Position numbers and translations under genes: made by a program | The notes under the pieces: generated by a model | The model's input: the letters and a program-made list of their open reading frames with translations, nothing else | The model's database searches: none | Told to the model about the DNA's origin: nothing | Source: Oceanospirillaceae bacterium | GTDB lineage: Bacteria; Pseudomonadota; Gammaproteobacteria; Pseudomonadales; Balneatricaceae | Direction: 5' to 3' | DNA length: 64,000 nucleotides | Assembly: GCA_003521845.1 (NCBI GenBank) | Contig: DPHB01000027.1 | Location: 13,735 to 77,734, forward strand | Shown: positions 1 through 12,459 of the stretch, piece after piece | Numbering within the stretch: position 1 is the first letter of the stretch | How the letters are laid out: each line of letters starts with the position of its first letter

Positions 1-2957
1 GCCTGTAAGGATTCTTCAAACAAAATCGGCGTGAGGCCGGCAATGGTCGTGGATGAGGTTAAGATAACCGCACGCAAGCGCTGACAAGCCGCTTCGATAA
101 TGGCTTCTTGTGGCGCCATGCCTTGTTCGCGATGTTCCTTGTAAAAAGACAGCAACACGATACTGTTGTTAATCACAATGCCAGACAAGCCAAATAGCCC
201 AAATAAGGACAAGATGGTTAAGTTGATATCCATCACCACATGGCCTAGCACGGCACCGGTCAAACCAAAGGGTATGGTAAACATTACCGCTAGTGGCCAG
301 CTATAGGAAGCAAACACCCAAGCTAGGACAATGTAAATCAGTATTAAGGCCAGGCCCAATCCGATTATCATGTCACCTATGGTTTCTTGTTCGTTCGCCT
401 TGGCGCCACCAAACTCGATATTAACGCCATACTTGTTTTCCAGCTGTGGCACTATATCCGCTTCTAAGTCACTAATAACGGCATTGGCATTGGTTGTACC
501 TATGTCGACATCCGCATAGGTGGTGACCATTAAGCGGCCATCTTGGCTGCGGAACTTGTCGATGCCGCGACGTGAAGTAAAGGTGACTAGCTCCATTAAC
601 GGTACGGTGCTGCCATTATGCAAAATAATCGGCGAGGCATACAAGGAGGTAAGGTTGTTGCGGTCAGCATCGGACAACATAAGGCGGACATCGATTTCAT
701 CAGAGCCTTCAAAGAAACTTTGAATTTTGATGCCGTCGAAGGCGTTACGCAGTTGGCGTCCAATATCCGCTGTAGTTAGGCCCAAGGTTTCTGCTTGTGG
801 CGTGAGTTTGTAGACCAGCTGTTCCATACCAAACGGTAGGTTGTCATCAATGTTTTTCACCCCTGCAAAGGACTTTAAGGCAACCTGCATTTCCAAAGAA
901 ACCGCTTTCATTACCTCGGCGCTAGCACCGGTAATATTGGCTTCAATGGCTTTGCCTGGGGGGCCACCTTCGGGCTCGTCGATAATGAATTTTTCTAGGC
1001 CTGGCTGGTTGGGTACGCGTGACTGCCAAGCATTAATAAACTCGGCATTACTGATTGGGCGTAAGCTGGTGCTATCCATTTCAACGCGCAAGTAAGCGAT
1101 CTGGTCACGGCTAGACAGACCATCTTTTGATATCACATTGGAACCATAGTAAGACGCGCGTTCGCGCACCAGGTTACCACCTAGTTCTGCTTCTGCCTCT
1201 AGCAGTGCTGTTTCTACGCTAGCTAAGTACTCGGCGACGCGTTGTTTGTCTGTACCGGCGCTAAACTGCACGCTGGCACGAATAGTATCGCCATCGGTAG
1301 CAGGGAAGAAGGTGAATTGTAAGCGGCCACCCACAATCACACTTACGGCAATGACTAAGGCGGCAATGGCCACGGCAAAAGTGGCCATGCGGAAGTTAAC
1401 AGCGAAGGTGACGGCTGGGCGGAAAAAGTTGTTTTTGAAGTTTTCAAAACCGCCATCAAACTTTTGGCGCCATTTGGAGACTTTGCGCTTGGCGCGCGAC
1501 TCTAGGGCATGGTTTAAATGGCCCGGCAGTATCAAGAAACACTCGACTAAGGACACGATAATGACGCAAATAACCACGATAGGAATATCAGCGAGGATGT
1601 CGCCGACTGGGCCGCCTACTAGCAGTAAAGGTAAAAAGGCCGCAATGGTGGTCAAGGAAGAGGCTGTCACTGGCCCCAGCATACGTCGGGCACCGCCCAA
1701 GGCGGCTTGCAATGAAGGTTCGCCTCTCTGTACGTGGGTGAGGGTATCTTCGCCCACCACAATGGCATCATCGACGATAATACCCAAAGCCATGATCATG
1801 CCAAACAGGCTAATCATATTGATGGAGCCGCCTAGCAAGTGCATGACCCCCCAAGCCGCTAACAAAGAAGCAGGGATGCCCATGGCAACCCAAAAGGCCA
1901 CGCGCGAGTTAAGGAATAGGAACAATAGGCCAACCACTAATAACAAGCCTGTGGCGCCGTTGTTAATCAGTAGCATGATGCGCTGCTTCAATAGCAACCA
2001 TTGCTCACTATATACCACCACATCGACACCTTGTGGATAGGTCTCGCGAGCCATGTTGGCCCAATTGGTCATGACTTCTGCCATCACCAAGGTATCATCG
2101 TTTGGTGAGCGCAAAATCGTCATCTCAATGGCCGGTTTACCATGATAACTAAGGCTTGGTTGATCGGCTTCTGGGCGTAATGAAATTTCTGCTACATCCC
2201 CCAAGCGCACTAGCTGTGCCGTGTTATTGGTTAGCAAGGGTAGTTGCTCAAAGCTTTGTACATCAGTCAGCTTACCAATGGCCCGTAATTGCTTGGAACC
2301 ATCGTCTTTACCTGCGGTGCCAGCCATGACGTCCGAGCTTTGGTTGCCGATCAAACCGGCCATGGTTTGCATGGACAAGCCAAGTTCGTGCAAGGTGCCG
2401 TTGGTAACCTGTATGGCAATTTCACGGCTCGGTAAGCCGAGGAAGAGAATTTTGCTGACGCCATCCGACAAGAGTTCTTCTTCTGCTTGTCGAGCTATAC
2501 CTATTAGTTCTTCTAAGGGGCCATCGGTGGTGAGTAAAATAGTGCCCACAGGATCGTAGCGGGCTATCTGCTCAACGGTTGGGGTTTCGGCATCGGCAGG
2601 TAAGCCCGAAAGGGTGTCTACACGTTGTTTTATGGCGTTAGTAACTTCCGTAAAGTCGGCACTACTATCTACTTCCAAAGTGACGTTGACACTGCCTCTA
2701 CGCGTATTGGAGTAAATTTTGGTAACGTCAGCGGTGCTTTTAAGCTGTTGCTCAAGAGGAATGGTAATGCTGGTTTGCACCTCTTCGGCCGAGGCGCCGC
2801 TCCAGATGACCTGGACGTTAACAACGTCAATGGCAAAGGTTGGAAAAAACTGTTTGTTGAGCTTTAGTAAGCCGTAACCACCAGCCAAAAACATTAATAG
2901 CATCAATAGGTTGGGGGCAACCTTATGATTGGCAAATAGTTTAATAAATGATTGCAT
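1..2957 (-). CDS. RND efflux transporter, inner-membrane pump subunit (C-terminus beyond window)
   Basis: I translated the minus strand from the ATG at 2957; the frame stays open for about 985 codons to the window edge, so the C-terminal end is missing. It begins MQSFIKLFANHKVAPNL and has the AcrB/MexB-type plan: first helix, a large periplasmic loop, a helix bundle with GIIVDDAIVVGE (the acidic pair of the proton relay in TM4), a second periplasmic loop, and a second helix bundle. This is a proton-driven exporter of the HAE-type RND family. The membrane fusion partner ends 18 bases upstream, so the two form an operon. No outer-membrane channel gene is visible, and the substrate is unknown. 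The family call is firm; drug specificity cannot be judged. Confidence 0.93.
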   Translation of the reverse strand, partial: MQSFIKLFANHKVAPNLLMLLMFLAGGYGLLKLNKQFFPTFAIDVVNVQVIWSGASAEEVQTSITIPLEQQLKSTADVTKIYSNTRRGSVNVTLEVDSSADFTEVTNAIKQRVDTLSGLPADAETPTVEQIARYDPVGTILLTTDGPLEELIGIARQAEEELLSDGVSKILFLGLPSREIAIQVTNGTLHELGLSMQTMAGLIGNQSSDVMAGTAGKDDGSKQLRAIGKLTDVQSFEQLPLLTNNTAQLVRLGDVAEISLRPEADQPSLSYHGKPAIEMTILRSPNDDTLVMAEVMTNWANMARETYPQGVDVVVYSEQWLLLKQRIMLLINNGATGLLLVVGLLFLFLNSRVAFWVAMGIPASLLAAWGVMHLLGGSINMISLFGMIMALGIIVDDAIVVGEDTLTHVQRGEPSLQAALGGARRMLGPVTASSLTTIAAFLPLLLVGGPVGDILADIPIVVICVIIVSLVECFLILPGHLNHALESRAKRKVSKWRQKFDGGFENFKNNFFRPAVTFAVNFRMATFAVAIAALVIAVSVIVGGRLQFTFFPATDGDTIRASVQFSAGTDKQRVAEYLASVETALLEAEAELGGNLVRERASYYGSNVISKDGLSSRDQIAYLRVEMDSTSLRPISNAEFINAWQSRVPNQPGLEKFIIDEPEGGPPGKAIEANITGASAEVMKAVSLEMQVALKSFAGVKNIDDNLPFGMEQLVYKLTPQAETLGLTTADIGRQLRNAFDGIKIQSFFEGSDEIDVRLMLSDADRNNLTSLYASPIILHNGSTVPLMELVTFTSRRGIDKFRSQDGRLMVTTYADVDIGTTNANAVISDLEADIVPQLENKYGVNIEFGGAKANEQETIGDMIIGLGLALILIYIVLAWVFASYSWPLAVMFTIPFGLTGAVLGHVVMDINLTILSLFGLFGLSGIVINNSIVLLSFYKEHREQGMAPQEAIIEAACQRLRAVILTSSTTIAGLTPILFEESLQ

Positions 2958-2975
2958 AAGTGAGTCCTAGGCCGA

Positions 2976-4226
2976 TTAACGGGCTTCTACTAACAAGCCG
3001 CTAACGGCATTAGGCAGCTGGGTGATGAGTAGCAAATCATGGTCTTGCAGATCGGCACTGCGCACCAAAGTGAGGGACTGGCCATCGGCATCGGTTATAT
3101 CACCAATACGATCGACAGCTATGGCTTGCAAGCGGCTATCGACAATACGGTAAACGCGGTTTTGGCCATACAAGGCGAGGCTGGGTATGGCCACAACCTG
3201 CTGTACCTTAGGTAACTGCATAACAATTTGCACATTGCGGCCGATTTCGACGTCCTGGTTAGCAGGCAGGGTAAAGAAAGCATCGGTACCACCTCGGCTG
3301 CCCGTCGCTTCTGCAGATAGGCGGTCTAGGGTCAAGACAACGCTTTTGCCATTGTGCTGCATGTGCGCACTGAGGCTTTGGTTGGTCTTGTTAGGCTGTA
3401 AGTAGTTCAGATAACGTGCCGGTACCTGGCTCCGCACTTCTAAGGAATCGGTGTTGTACATACGTATGACTCGGTCACCATTGCGTACGCGGTTACCGGC
3501 CGCGGTATCGACGCTCAAAATACGGCCATCAAATGGGGCTGTAATGGTGGTGCGCTCTAAATCAAGGCGGGCAAATGCTAGCTGTGATTTACTTTGCGCC
3601 GCGGCCGCTTCTAACTGGGCTAAGCGGTGGGGGTGATTGTTGATGTTGCTTTGGCGATTAAGTAAGGACAACTGCTGTTGGTGTACGGCCTTGGTGGCAT
3701 CTTCTAAGCGCGATGCTGGGGCCATGTTGTTGGCCACTAACTCTTCTTGACGGGCAAGATTGGTAAGGTTGAATGCTTGGAGCTGTTGTTCAATCTGGTA
3801 GGCTTTACGATCGGTGTTAACACGTTCGATTTCTTGTTGGATACGGGCAGCAACATCTTGCATGCTGGCCTGACGTTGATCCATGGTTAACCTCAGTTCA
3901 CGCTCATCTAGCACGACTAAACTTTGGCCTTGTTTAACGTGGTCGCCTTTGTCGGCGCGTACCTTGTCAACAAAGGCATTGACGGTGGCACTGAGTTGTA
4001 CTGTTTCGCCAGCTTCGATGGCACCGTATAAAACCACTTCGGGTGCGGCATCAATGAGTTGTACCTCATAGGTGGCAACCCCCCAGGATTTTTCTGCCAT
4101 AGGTTCGGCGGGCACTGCTGGCTTGGTGTTTTTCATATACATGAATACACCAGCTGCAGCACCTAAAATAAGGGCCGGTAAGACGATCGCTTTAAGGAAA
4201 AATATGAAGAAAGATTTAGAGGTCAT
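2976..4226 (-). CDS. RND efflux membrane fusion protein (periplasmic adaptor)
   Basis: A 416-residue adaptor of the HlyD/AcrA type that links an RND pump to an outer-membrane channel. It begins MTSKSFFIFFLKAIVLPALI, an uncleaved N-terminal membrane anchor rather than a lipobox. A biotinyl-lipoyl-like half follows (around DKGDHVKQGQSLVVLDE), then a coiled-coil hairpin rich in Gln, Arg and Glu, then the second lipoyl half (RTTITAPFDGRI) and beta-barrel domains. I preferred the ATG at 4226 to an in-frame TTG 18 bases upstream, because the hydrophobic anchor follows it directly. It is the first gene of the operon with the RND pump, 18 bases apart. The promoter must lie in the 247-base gap shared with pdxH. 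Confidence 0.92.
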   Translation of the reverse strand: MTSKSFFIFFLKAIVLPALILGAAAGVFMYMKNTKPAVPAEPMAEKSWGVATYEVQLIDAAPEVVLYGAIEAGETVQLSATVNAFVDKVRADKGDHVKQGQSLVVLDERELRLTMDQRQASMQDVAARIQQEIERVNTDRKAYQIEQQLQAFNLTNLARQEELVANNMAPASRLEDATKAVHQQQLSLLNRQSNINNHPHRLAQLEAAAAQSKSQLAFARLDLERTTITAPFDGRILSVDTAAGNRVRNGDRVIRMYNTDSLEVRSQVPARYLNYLQPNKTNQSLSAHMQHNGKSVVLTLDRLSAEATGSRGGTDAFFTLPANQDVEIGRNVQIVMQLPKVQQVVAIPSLALYGQNRVYRIVDSRLQAIAVDRIGDITDADGQSLTLVRSADLQDHDLLLITQLPNAVSGLLVEAR

Positions 4227-4397
4227 CGAGCTACCCACGTACAACAGATTTTAAAAGTGGCGGCCATTCTACCGTAATTAGCTTATATACGCCTGCAAAC
4301 TAATAAGGGTTAATTCCCCATTTACACAACTTTACTTATACATTGGCCATTTTGCGGTTAAATTTCGACTAATTCCTAGAAAAGTTACCTCAGTCCT

Positions 4398-4427
4398 TGG
4401 GCCTGTGACCTCGGCTCGATTATAATT
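4398..4427 (+). promoter_or_regulatory. Probable sigma-70 promoter of pdxH
   Basis: TTGGGC (4398-4403) and TATAAT (4422-4427) are separated by 18 bases and lie about 47 bases upstream of the pdxH start. The -10 is a perfect consensus. The same gap must also hold the opposing promoter of the efflux operon, which I could not place. Confidence 0.6.
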
Positions 4428-4473
4428 GCTGATATTAACTTGACCCAGTGTCGCAAAATAGGGCGGAACCAGT

Positions 4474-5112
4474 ATGCAAGATTACCAAGACTATCGGCGG
4501 GATTACGAGGCGGATGGCCTGCGCTCTAGTGCCCTTGCACAGTCACCCTGGCAGCAGTTTGCTGATTGGTTGAAGGTAGCGGAGCAAGCGTGCCCACAAG
4601 ATGCGACTTCGATGACATTGGCCACGGCCGATTCAGAGGGCCGCCCTGCTGCGCGTATTGTGCTGCTCAAGGGTTTTGATGAAGAAGGGCTTGTTTGGTA
4701 CACGGATAGCCGCAGTGACAAGGGTGTGCAGCTAGCGCAAAATCCACAAGCAGCCTTGTTGTTTTATTGGCCTCCGTTAGAACGTCAGGTACGCATTACA
4801 GGCGCGGTGGTGGCGGTGCCAGAAGACACCGTAGATGCCTATTTTTTGAGCCGCCCACGATCTAGTCAATTGAGCGCCGCGGCATCGGCGCAAAGCCGAA
4901 TTGTGGCAGATCGTGCTGAATTAGAGCAGCGCGTGGCGCAGCTAGAAGATCAGGTGGGCGAAGGCCAAATACCTCGTCCAGGTGCCTGGATTGGTTACCG
5001 TTTGCAGCCTGATAGTTTTGAGTTTTGGCAGGGTCGCCCAAGTCGCTTGCACGATCGTTTTCGCTACCAGTGTACCGATGCTGGCTGGCACATTGAGCGC
5101 CTAGCCCCATAA
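4474..5112 (+). CDS. pdxH: Pyridoxamine 5'-phosphate oxidase PdxH
   Basis: This FMN enzyme oxidises pyridoxine or pyridoxamine 5'-phosphate to pyridoxal 5'-phosphate in the cytoplasm, the last step of vitamin B6 synthesis and salvage. Its 212 residues match the family length. Recognisable blocks are RPAARIVLLKGFDEEGLVWYT (FMN-binding strand), YWPPLERQVRITG, SRPRSSQ, and the C-terminal WQGRPSRLHDR, which contacts substrate phosphate. The ATG at 4474 follows gggcggaacc, a weak ribosome site. rlmG starts 14 bases after the stop, so the two are probably co-transcribed. Nothing looks unusual in the protein. Confidence 0.96.
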   Translation: MQDYQDYRRDYEADGLRSSALAQSPWQQFADWLKVAEQACPQDATSMTLATADSEGRPAARIVLLKGFDEEGLVWYTDSRSDKGVQLAQNPQAALLFYWPPLERQVRITGAVVAVPEDTVDAYFLSRPRSSQLSAAASAQSRIVADRAELEQRVAQLEDQVGEGQIPRPGAWIGYRLQPDSFEFWQGRPSRLHDRFRYQCTDAGWHIERLAP

Positions 5113-5126
5113 ATCGAGTAACAGCG

Positions 5127-6257
5127 ATGACAGTAGAAACCACCTTGCCACTAGCCGCAGGCGAACTGCATTTGCAGCGTTTTCCTGTGCGACATAAGGA
5201 AACTTTACAGGCTTGGGATAGTGCCGATCAGCTAGCATTGGAGCTGCTGTCTGAGGACATGCCAGCTAAACGTATACTGGTGCTAAACGACAGTTTTGCT
5301 GCCTTGAGTTGTGGCTTGGCGCAGGCCTGGCCAGACGCGAAGATTACCCTGTGGAGTGATTCCTACCTTGCCGCACAAGCTTTACCACACAATGCCGGGC
5401 TAAATAAATTGTCTGGTGTTGAATTTGTTGATGCTGTGGCCACGCCCCAAGGGCCGTTTGATTTGGTATTGATGCGGCTGCCTAAAAGCAATAGCTTACT
5501 GCGGGATCAGGTGGCGCGTTTATTGCCCCAGCTGCAGGCTGGTGCCAAAGTGCTGGTGCCTACTATGCTTAAGCATCTTGATACCAGCTTATATGAAATG
5601 TTAACGCGTTTGTTAGGCCCTTTGACAGCGAGTCGTGCCAAGAAAAAGGCACGCTTGTTGTTTGCTAGCCCGGAGCCTCTCGCCGATAAGGTGCAGGGTG
5701 TGAATCCTGTTATCAATTGTTGGCACTATGGGGACATCAAACTGAGCCACTATAGTGGTGTATATGGGCGTAAACACCTAGACGAAGGTAGTCAGTTTTT
5801 CTTACACAGCTGGCCCAAAGGTGATTATCGCCGCATCGTTGATCTGGGTTGTGGCAATGGCATCTTGTCTATTCAAGCGGCCAAGACATGGCCCGCAGCA
5901 GAAGTGCTGGGTGTCGACGAATCCTTTATGGCCGTGGCGTCGGCTACTATCAATGCTGAGCAAAACGCGGTCGCGCCTACTTGTCGGTTTCAGGTGGGTA
6001 ATTGTTTAGCTGTACTCGAAGACAATAGTGCCGATCTAGTCTTATGTAACCCGCCGTTCCACCAGCAAAGAGTAGTGGGGGATCATTTGGCTATGGCCAT
6101 GTTTGCTGATGCAGCCCGGGTGTTAGATGAGCAGGGAGAGTTATGGGTGGTAGGTAATCGTCATTTGGGTTATCACGCCAAGCTAAAGCGCTGGTTTAAG
6201 CAGGTTGAGCAACAGGGGCAGCATGCCAAGTTTGTGGTGCTGCGCTGCCGCCAGTAA
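5127..6257 (+). CDS. rlmG: 23S rRNA (guanine-N2-)-methyltransferase RlmG
   Basis: A 376-residue SAM-dependent methyltransferase of the RsmC/RlmG family. RlmG methylates G1835 of 23S rRNA, and I chose it over RsmC because the N-terminal half (LQRFP, LQAWDSADQLALELL, LVLNDSFAALSCGLA) and the length follow Escherichia coli RlmG. The catalytic half has the SAM motif VDLGCGNGI and the amino-methyltransferase motif NPPFHQ. The N-terminal half is the catalytically inactive, duplicated methyltransferase-like domain usual for the family. It follows pdxH by 14 bases. Confidence 0.92.
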   Translation: MTVETTLPLAAGELHLQRFPVRHKETLQAWDSADQLALELLSEDMPAKRILVLNDSFAALSCGLAQAWPDAKITLWSDSYLAAQALPHNAGLNKLSGVEFVDAVATPQGPFDLVLMRLPKSNSLLRDQVARLLPQLQAGAKVLVPTMLKHLDTSLYEMLTRLLGPLTASRAKKKARLLFASPEPLADKVQGVNPVINCWHYGDIKLSHYSGVYGRKHLDEGSQFFLHSWPKGDYRRIVDLGCGNGILSIQAAKTWPAAEVLGVDESFMAVASATINAEQNAVAPTCRFQVGNCLAVLEDNSADLVLCNPPFHQQRVVGDHLAMAMFADAARVLDEQGELWVVGNRHLGYHAKLKRWFKQVEQQGQHAKFVVLRCRQ

Positions 6258-6287
6258 TAAGTCGAAATCGGCTTTGTGCCCAGATTT

Positions 6288-6908
6288 TTAGCTATGGTCT
6301 TTGGCTATGTTAAGGCCGCGAATGTCTTTATTGTAGTGCTGCGGGTTGCGGCCTGCTATGGCGCTATAAAAATTTTCAATGGCGGCCATATCTTGTTCTA
6401 AATCACCACTGGTGTGCATCAATTTGCCAATGCCGCCAATTTTTTTGTCAAAATCAAAATACGCCAATGCCAAAGGCACTTGGGCGCCGTGTGCGATATG
6501 GTAAAAACCGGTTTTCCAGCGCGGTGACCAAGCACGAGTGCCTTCTGGGGCAATCGCAAAAGCCAAACCATCACTTTTGTTGTAGGCTTGAATGCTGGCT
6601 TCGACTAGGTTGTTGGCTTTGCTGCGATCCAGAGGAATGCCACCTAGCCAGCGCATGATGGGGCCGGCAGGGCCTTTAAATAAGGAGTTCTTGCCGATCC
6701 AATAAGCCTTGATGTGCATGTTCAAAGCCAGGGACAAGCCAATAGGGAAATCCCAGTTAGACGTGTGGGGCGCTGCAACGATAAGGTAGTTACCCGATTT
6801 TGGCAAACCAGAGGCATCTATATGCCAGCCAGAGAGCTTAATATACAGCCAAGCAATAGCACGCATTAGGTGTATAACAATTGGCGTATCATGTATGGTG
6901 AAATGCAT
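6288..6908 (-). CDS. Lysophospholipid acyltransferase family protein (PlsC-like)
   Basis: A 206-residue acyltransferase with the family's HX4D motif (HTSNWD, about residues 48-53) and the PEGTR motif (about residues 122-126) that binds the phosphate of the lyso-lipid acceptor. Helices near the N-terminus (LMRAIAWLYIKLSGW) suggest membrane association. Proteins of this family transfer acyl chains to lysophosphatidic acid or other lysophospholipids. The copy is shorter than PlsC and resembles the small single-domain acyltransferases, so the acceptor is uncertain. It converges with rlmG and diverges from slyD, and looks monocistronic. Confidence 0.85.
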   Translation of the reverse strand: MHFTIHDTPIVIHLMRAIAWLYIKLSGWHIDASGLPKSGNYLIVAAPHTSNWDFPIGLSLALNMHIKAYWIGKNSLFKGPAGPIMRWLGGIPLDRSKANNLVEASIQAYNKSDGLAFAIAPEGTRAWSPRWKTGFYHIAHGAQVPLALAYFDFDKKIGGIGKLMHTSGDLEQDMAAIENFYSAIAGRNPQHYNKDIRGLNIAKDHS

Positions 6909-7020
6909 AACAAATAAGGCTTTAGTGATGATTTTGCGGTATTATAGCAAGTTGTTATGGCGCAGAGCCATTTTGTTATTAATACGCATTCTTGACGTAC
7001 GACTTTTCTAGGAGATTTTT

Positions 7021-7503
7021 ATGAATATTGCTGCCAATAGTGTAGTTGCATTCCATTACACATTGACTAATTCCAAGGGCGAAATGGTAGACACTTCTCG
7101 CGAAGGCGAACCATTGCCATACCTACACGGTGCCAGCAATATCGTACCGGGTTTGGAGCAAGCTCTAGAAGGCAAAACAGCCGGCGACAAGTTGCAAGTA
7201 GAAGTATCACCAGAACTGGGCTACGGTGAGTACATGGAAGAAATGGTACAACAAGTACCACGGGAAATGTTTGCTGGTATGGACACCCTTGAAGTGGGCA
7301 TGCAATTCCACGCCGAAGGCCAATCTGGCCAGCAGCACGTGGTGACTGTTACTGCCGTTGCTGACGACACGGTTACCGTTGATGGCAACCATGACTTGGC
7401 TGGTGAAACCTTGAATTTTGATGTTGAAATCATGGAAGTGCGTGAAGCTACTGAAGATGAGCTTTCCCACGGCCACGTACACGGACCATCCTGCAACCAC
7501 TAA
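7021..7503 (+). CDS. slyD: FKBP-type peptidyl-prolyl cis-trans isomerase, SlyD family
   Basis: A 160-residue prolyl isomerase and chaperone. The FKBP domain is seen at VVAFHYTLTNSKGEMVDTS and GLEQALEGKTAGDK, with the inserted flap (IF) domain at about residues 70-130. The tail has a short histidine-rich stretch ending HGHVHGPSCNH, which fits the nickel-binding tail of SlyD but is shorter than in E. coli. The ATG at 7021 has a clear ribosome site, aggag, 8 bases upstream. SlyD assists folding and nickel delivery to hydrogenases; no hydrogenase genes are nearby, so the metal role is only inferred. A weak 7-base hairpin follows the stop. Confidence 0.9.
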   Translation: MNIAANSVVAFHYTLTNSKGEMVDTSREGEPLPYLHGASNIVPGLEQALEGKTAGDKLQVEVSPELGYGEYMEEMVQQVPREMFAGMDTLEVGMQFHAEGQSGQQHVVTVTAVADDTVTVDGNHDLAGETLNFDVEIMEVREATEDELSHGHVHGPSCNH

Positions 7504-7604
7504 GTGAAGCTACTGGGCTTGCCGATACGCTTCACCCGGCCTTGTAGCTAGCAACGTGCAATCGACGCATTTATTTAACATTTTTTGTATAGACATATAG
7601 ACCC

Positions 7605-10457
<2,853 letters not shown>

Positions 10458-10471
10458 TTTTCAAGCTTAAG

Positions 10472-10507
10472 AAAAGGACTGACTCCTAACCGGACTCAGT
10501 CCTTTTT
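10472..10507. terminator. Bidirectional intrinsic terminator between valS and holC
   Basis: A stem of about 15 pairs (aaaaggactga... and ...cagtcctttt, one mismatch) with runs of A before and T after it, so it can end transcripts from both convergent genes. It sits 15 bases after the valS stop. Confidence 0.85.
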
Positions 10508-10549
10508 TATGTACAGGGGTTTGGCGGAACGGTGGCACTGATTCAAAAA

Positions 10550-10966
10550 CTACAGCTTATGCAAATGCATATCCAAGCCTTGCTGCTGGTAGTGGCGATA
10601 ATGCTCACGGGTTTGCTGCAAGATGCTTTCTTCCTGTACGACGATCTCAATGATGCGATCGTACTCGCTCACGGTCTCCGTGGCGAAGTTAATACATAGG
10701 CTGGGATGTTCAGGGCGTAGGTCGCCATAGCCAAGGGTAATGGGCGATTTTAAGCCCGAGTCCTTGCCTAACTGATGATGAGGCAAAAAAGATTCAGGCT
10801 TGAAGGCCCAGATATAATCATCGAGATGGGCCGCTTCGGCCGCATCTCGACAATGAATATGCACAGCATGGCCAGCCGCAATGGACTTGTTTAACAATTG
10901 TTGCAGTAAACGGTAACGTGCGTCACCGTGACTATCTTTAAGCGTATAAAAGTCTGCTCGGGCCAT
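10550..10966 (-). CDS. holC: DNA polymerase III chi subunit HolC
   Basis: A 138-residue protein matching the chi subunit, which joins psi in the clamp-loader complex and binds single-stranded DNA-binding protein. Visible family features are an N-terminal ADFYTL strand, the helix RYRLLQQLLNKSIAAGH, the DDYIWAFKPESFLPHH block and the conserved core (CINFATETVSEYDRIIEIV). It lies 14 bases downstream of pepA on the same strand and next to valS, the pepA-holC-valS order common in gammaproteobacteria, which supports the call. It probably ends at the shared terminator before valS. Confidence 0.93.
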   Translation of the reverse strand: MARADFYTLKDSHGDARYRLLQQLLNKSIAAGHAVHIHCRDAAEAAHLDDYIWAFKPESFLPHHQLGKDSGLKSPITLGYGDLRPEHPSLCINFATETVSEYDRIIEIVVQEESILQQTREHYRHYQQQGLDMHLHKL

Positions 10967-10980
10967 ACTATCAATATACC

Positions 10981-12459
10981 TTACGCTTGGTTAACCAAGT
11001 GCTGCACCAATAAAGGTACACAACGCCCAGTAGAGCCCTTGGCCTTGCCAGAGGCCCATGCGGTACCCGCAATATCCAAGTGAGCCCACTTGTAGCTTTC
11101 AGCAAAACGCGCCAAGAAGCAAGCGGCAGTGATAGTGCCCGCTGGACGGCCGCCAATGTTAGCCATGTCGGCAAAGTTGCTGCTCAACTGCTCTTGGTAT
11201 TCGTCCCCAATTGGCAGTTGCCAAGCGGCATCAAAGGCTTGTTTGCCGGTATTCATTAGTTCCTGGGCAAAGTCATCATCGTTACTAAGTACCGCCGTAG
11301 TTTGGTGGCCCAAAGCAATGATGCAGGCACCCGTTAGGGTGGCTACGTCTACAACCGAGGCTGGATTGAAACGCTCGGCGTAGGTTAGGGCGTCGCACAA
11401 TACCAAACGGCCTTCGGCGTCGGTATTAAGAATTTCAACGGTCTGGCCAGACATGGTGGTGACAATATCGCCCGGCTTGGTAGCGTTGCCAGCCGGCATG
11501 TTTTCGGCACTGGCCACGATAGCTACGACGTTGACAGCCAAGTCCATATCAATCACGGCTTGCATGGTAGCGATAACACTAGCTGCGCCACACATGTCAT
11601 ATTTCATTTCGTCCATAGCCGCGCCGGGCTTGAGGCTAATGCCACCCGTATCAAAGGTGATACCTTTGCCAACCAGAACGTGAGGTGCAGCATCTTTGGC
11701 GCCACCTTGGTAGTTAATGACGATCAGCTTAGACGGTTCAACACTACCGGTGCCAACAGATAGTAGGCAATGCATACCTAGTTCCGCCATTGCGGCTTCA
11801 TCAAGAATTTCGCTAGTCACTTTAGTAGAGGTAGCTGCCATGGTTACTGCCTGGTCGGCCAAGTAGGTTGGTGTGCAAATATTACCCGGTAGGTTGCCTA
11901 GGTCGCGGCACATATCCATAGCCGATGCCGTGGCAACAGATTGCTCAAATTGGTTGGCGCTGTCAGGAGCGATAACACTCATGGTAGTGTCGGTTTTTGC
12001 TGCTTCGTCAGACTTGCTTTTACATTGATCAAAGCTGTACTCGCTTTTACCAATGCTTTCAATAGCTAGCCGCACCTGGTCCGCTTGGCTGAGGCTTGTC
12101 GATTGCGAGAGGCATAGTTCATTGTGAACGCGCTCACCTGGGTTGCCTTTAATGGCGCCCCAAGCGGCGCCTTGTAGTTGACGGAATTTATTGGCATCAA
12201 GCTTGTCGCTGGCACCCGTACCGACTACCAGAATACGCTTAGGGCCAGCACCTGTATTAAGAAAGAGGTGTTGATTTTTTAGCTTGCCGTTTAGGTCCGC
12301 GCTGCTGATGGCGGCGCTAATGGCACCTTTTAATAGTTGATCGGCGTGTTGTAGAGAGGCGCTCAATTGTAGATCGTCAGCCAACGGTAGTAGGGCGCTG
12401 CTGGCGTCGCCGAAGTCGGCAATGGTGTTGCTGTGAGAAAACTTCAAAGGATGCTCCAC
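10981..12459 (-). CDS. pepA: Cytosol aminopeptidase PepA (M17 leucyl aminopeptidase)
   Basis: A 492-residue M17 metallopeptidase that removes N-terminal residues, often Leu, from peptides; in E. coli PepA is also a DNA-binding protein used in cer recombination and carAB control. The catalytic C-terminal domain shows VGKGITFDTGGISLKPG, MKYDMCGAASV and the family signature NTDAEGRLVLCDAL, with the Lys, Asp and Glu ligands of the two metals. The N-terminal domain (about 1-180) is more divergent. It is the first gene of pepA-holC and diverges from lptF-lptG across a 184-base gap, as in many gammaproteobacteria. Confidence 0.96.
   Translation of the reverse strand: MEHPLKFSHSNTIADFGDASSALLPLADDLQLSASLQHADQLLKGAISAAISSADLNGKLKNQHLFLNTGAGPKRILVVGTGASDKLDANKFRQLQGAAWGAIKGNPGERVHNELCLSQSTSLSQADQVRLAIESIGKSEYSFDQCKSKSDEAAKTDTTMSVIAPDSANQFEQSVATASAMDMCRDLGNLPGNICTPTYLADQAVTMAATSTKVTSEILDEAAMAELGMHCLLSVGTGSVEPSKLIVINYQGGAKDAAPHVLVGKGITFDTGGISLKPGAAMDEMKYDMCGAASVIATMQAVIDMDLAVNVVAIVASAENMPAGNATKPGDIVTTMSGQTVEILNTDAEGRLVLCDALTYAERFNPASVVDVATLTGACIIALGHQTTAVLSNDDDFAQELMNTGKQAFDAAWQLPIGDEYQEQLSSNFADMANIGGRPAGTITAACFLARFAESYKWAHLDIAGTAWASGKAKGSTGRCVPLLVQHLVNQA

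Noticed and set aside
841..2867. Several plus-strand open frames of 80-264 codons
   Set aside because: They lie opposite the RND pump gene, whose minus-strand translation is continuous and carries clear family motifs. They are antisense shadows.
7504..7535. gtgaagc...gcttcac hairpin between slyD and valS as a terminator or T-box
   Set aside because: Only 7 pairs around an 18-base loop, no T run, and none of the conserved T-box sequences; T-boxes are also rare in gammaproteobacteria.
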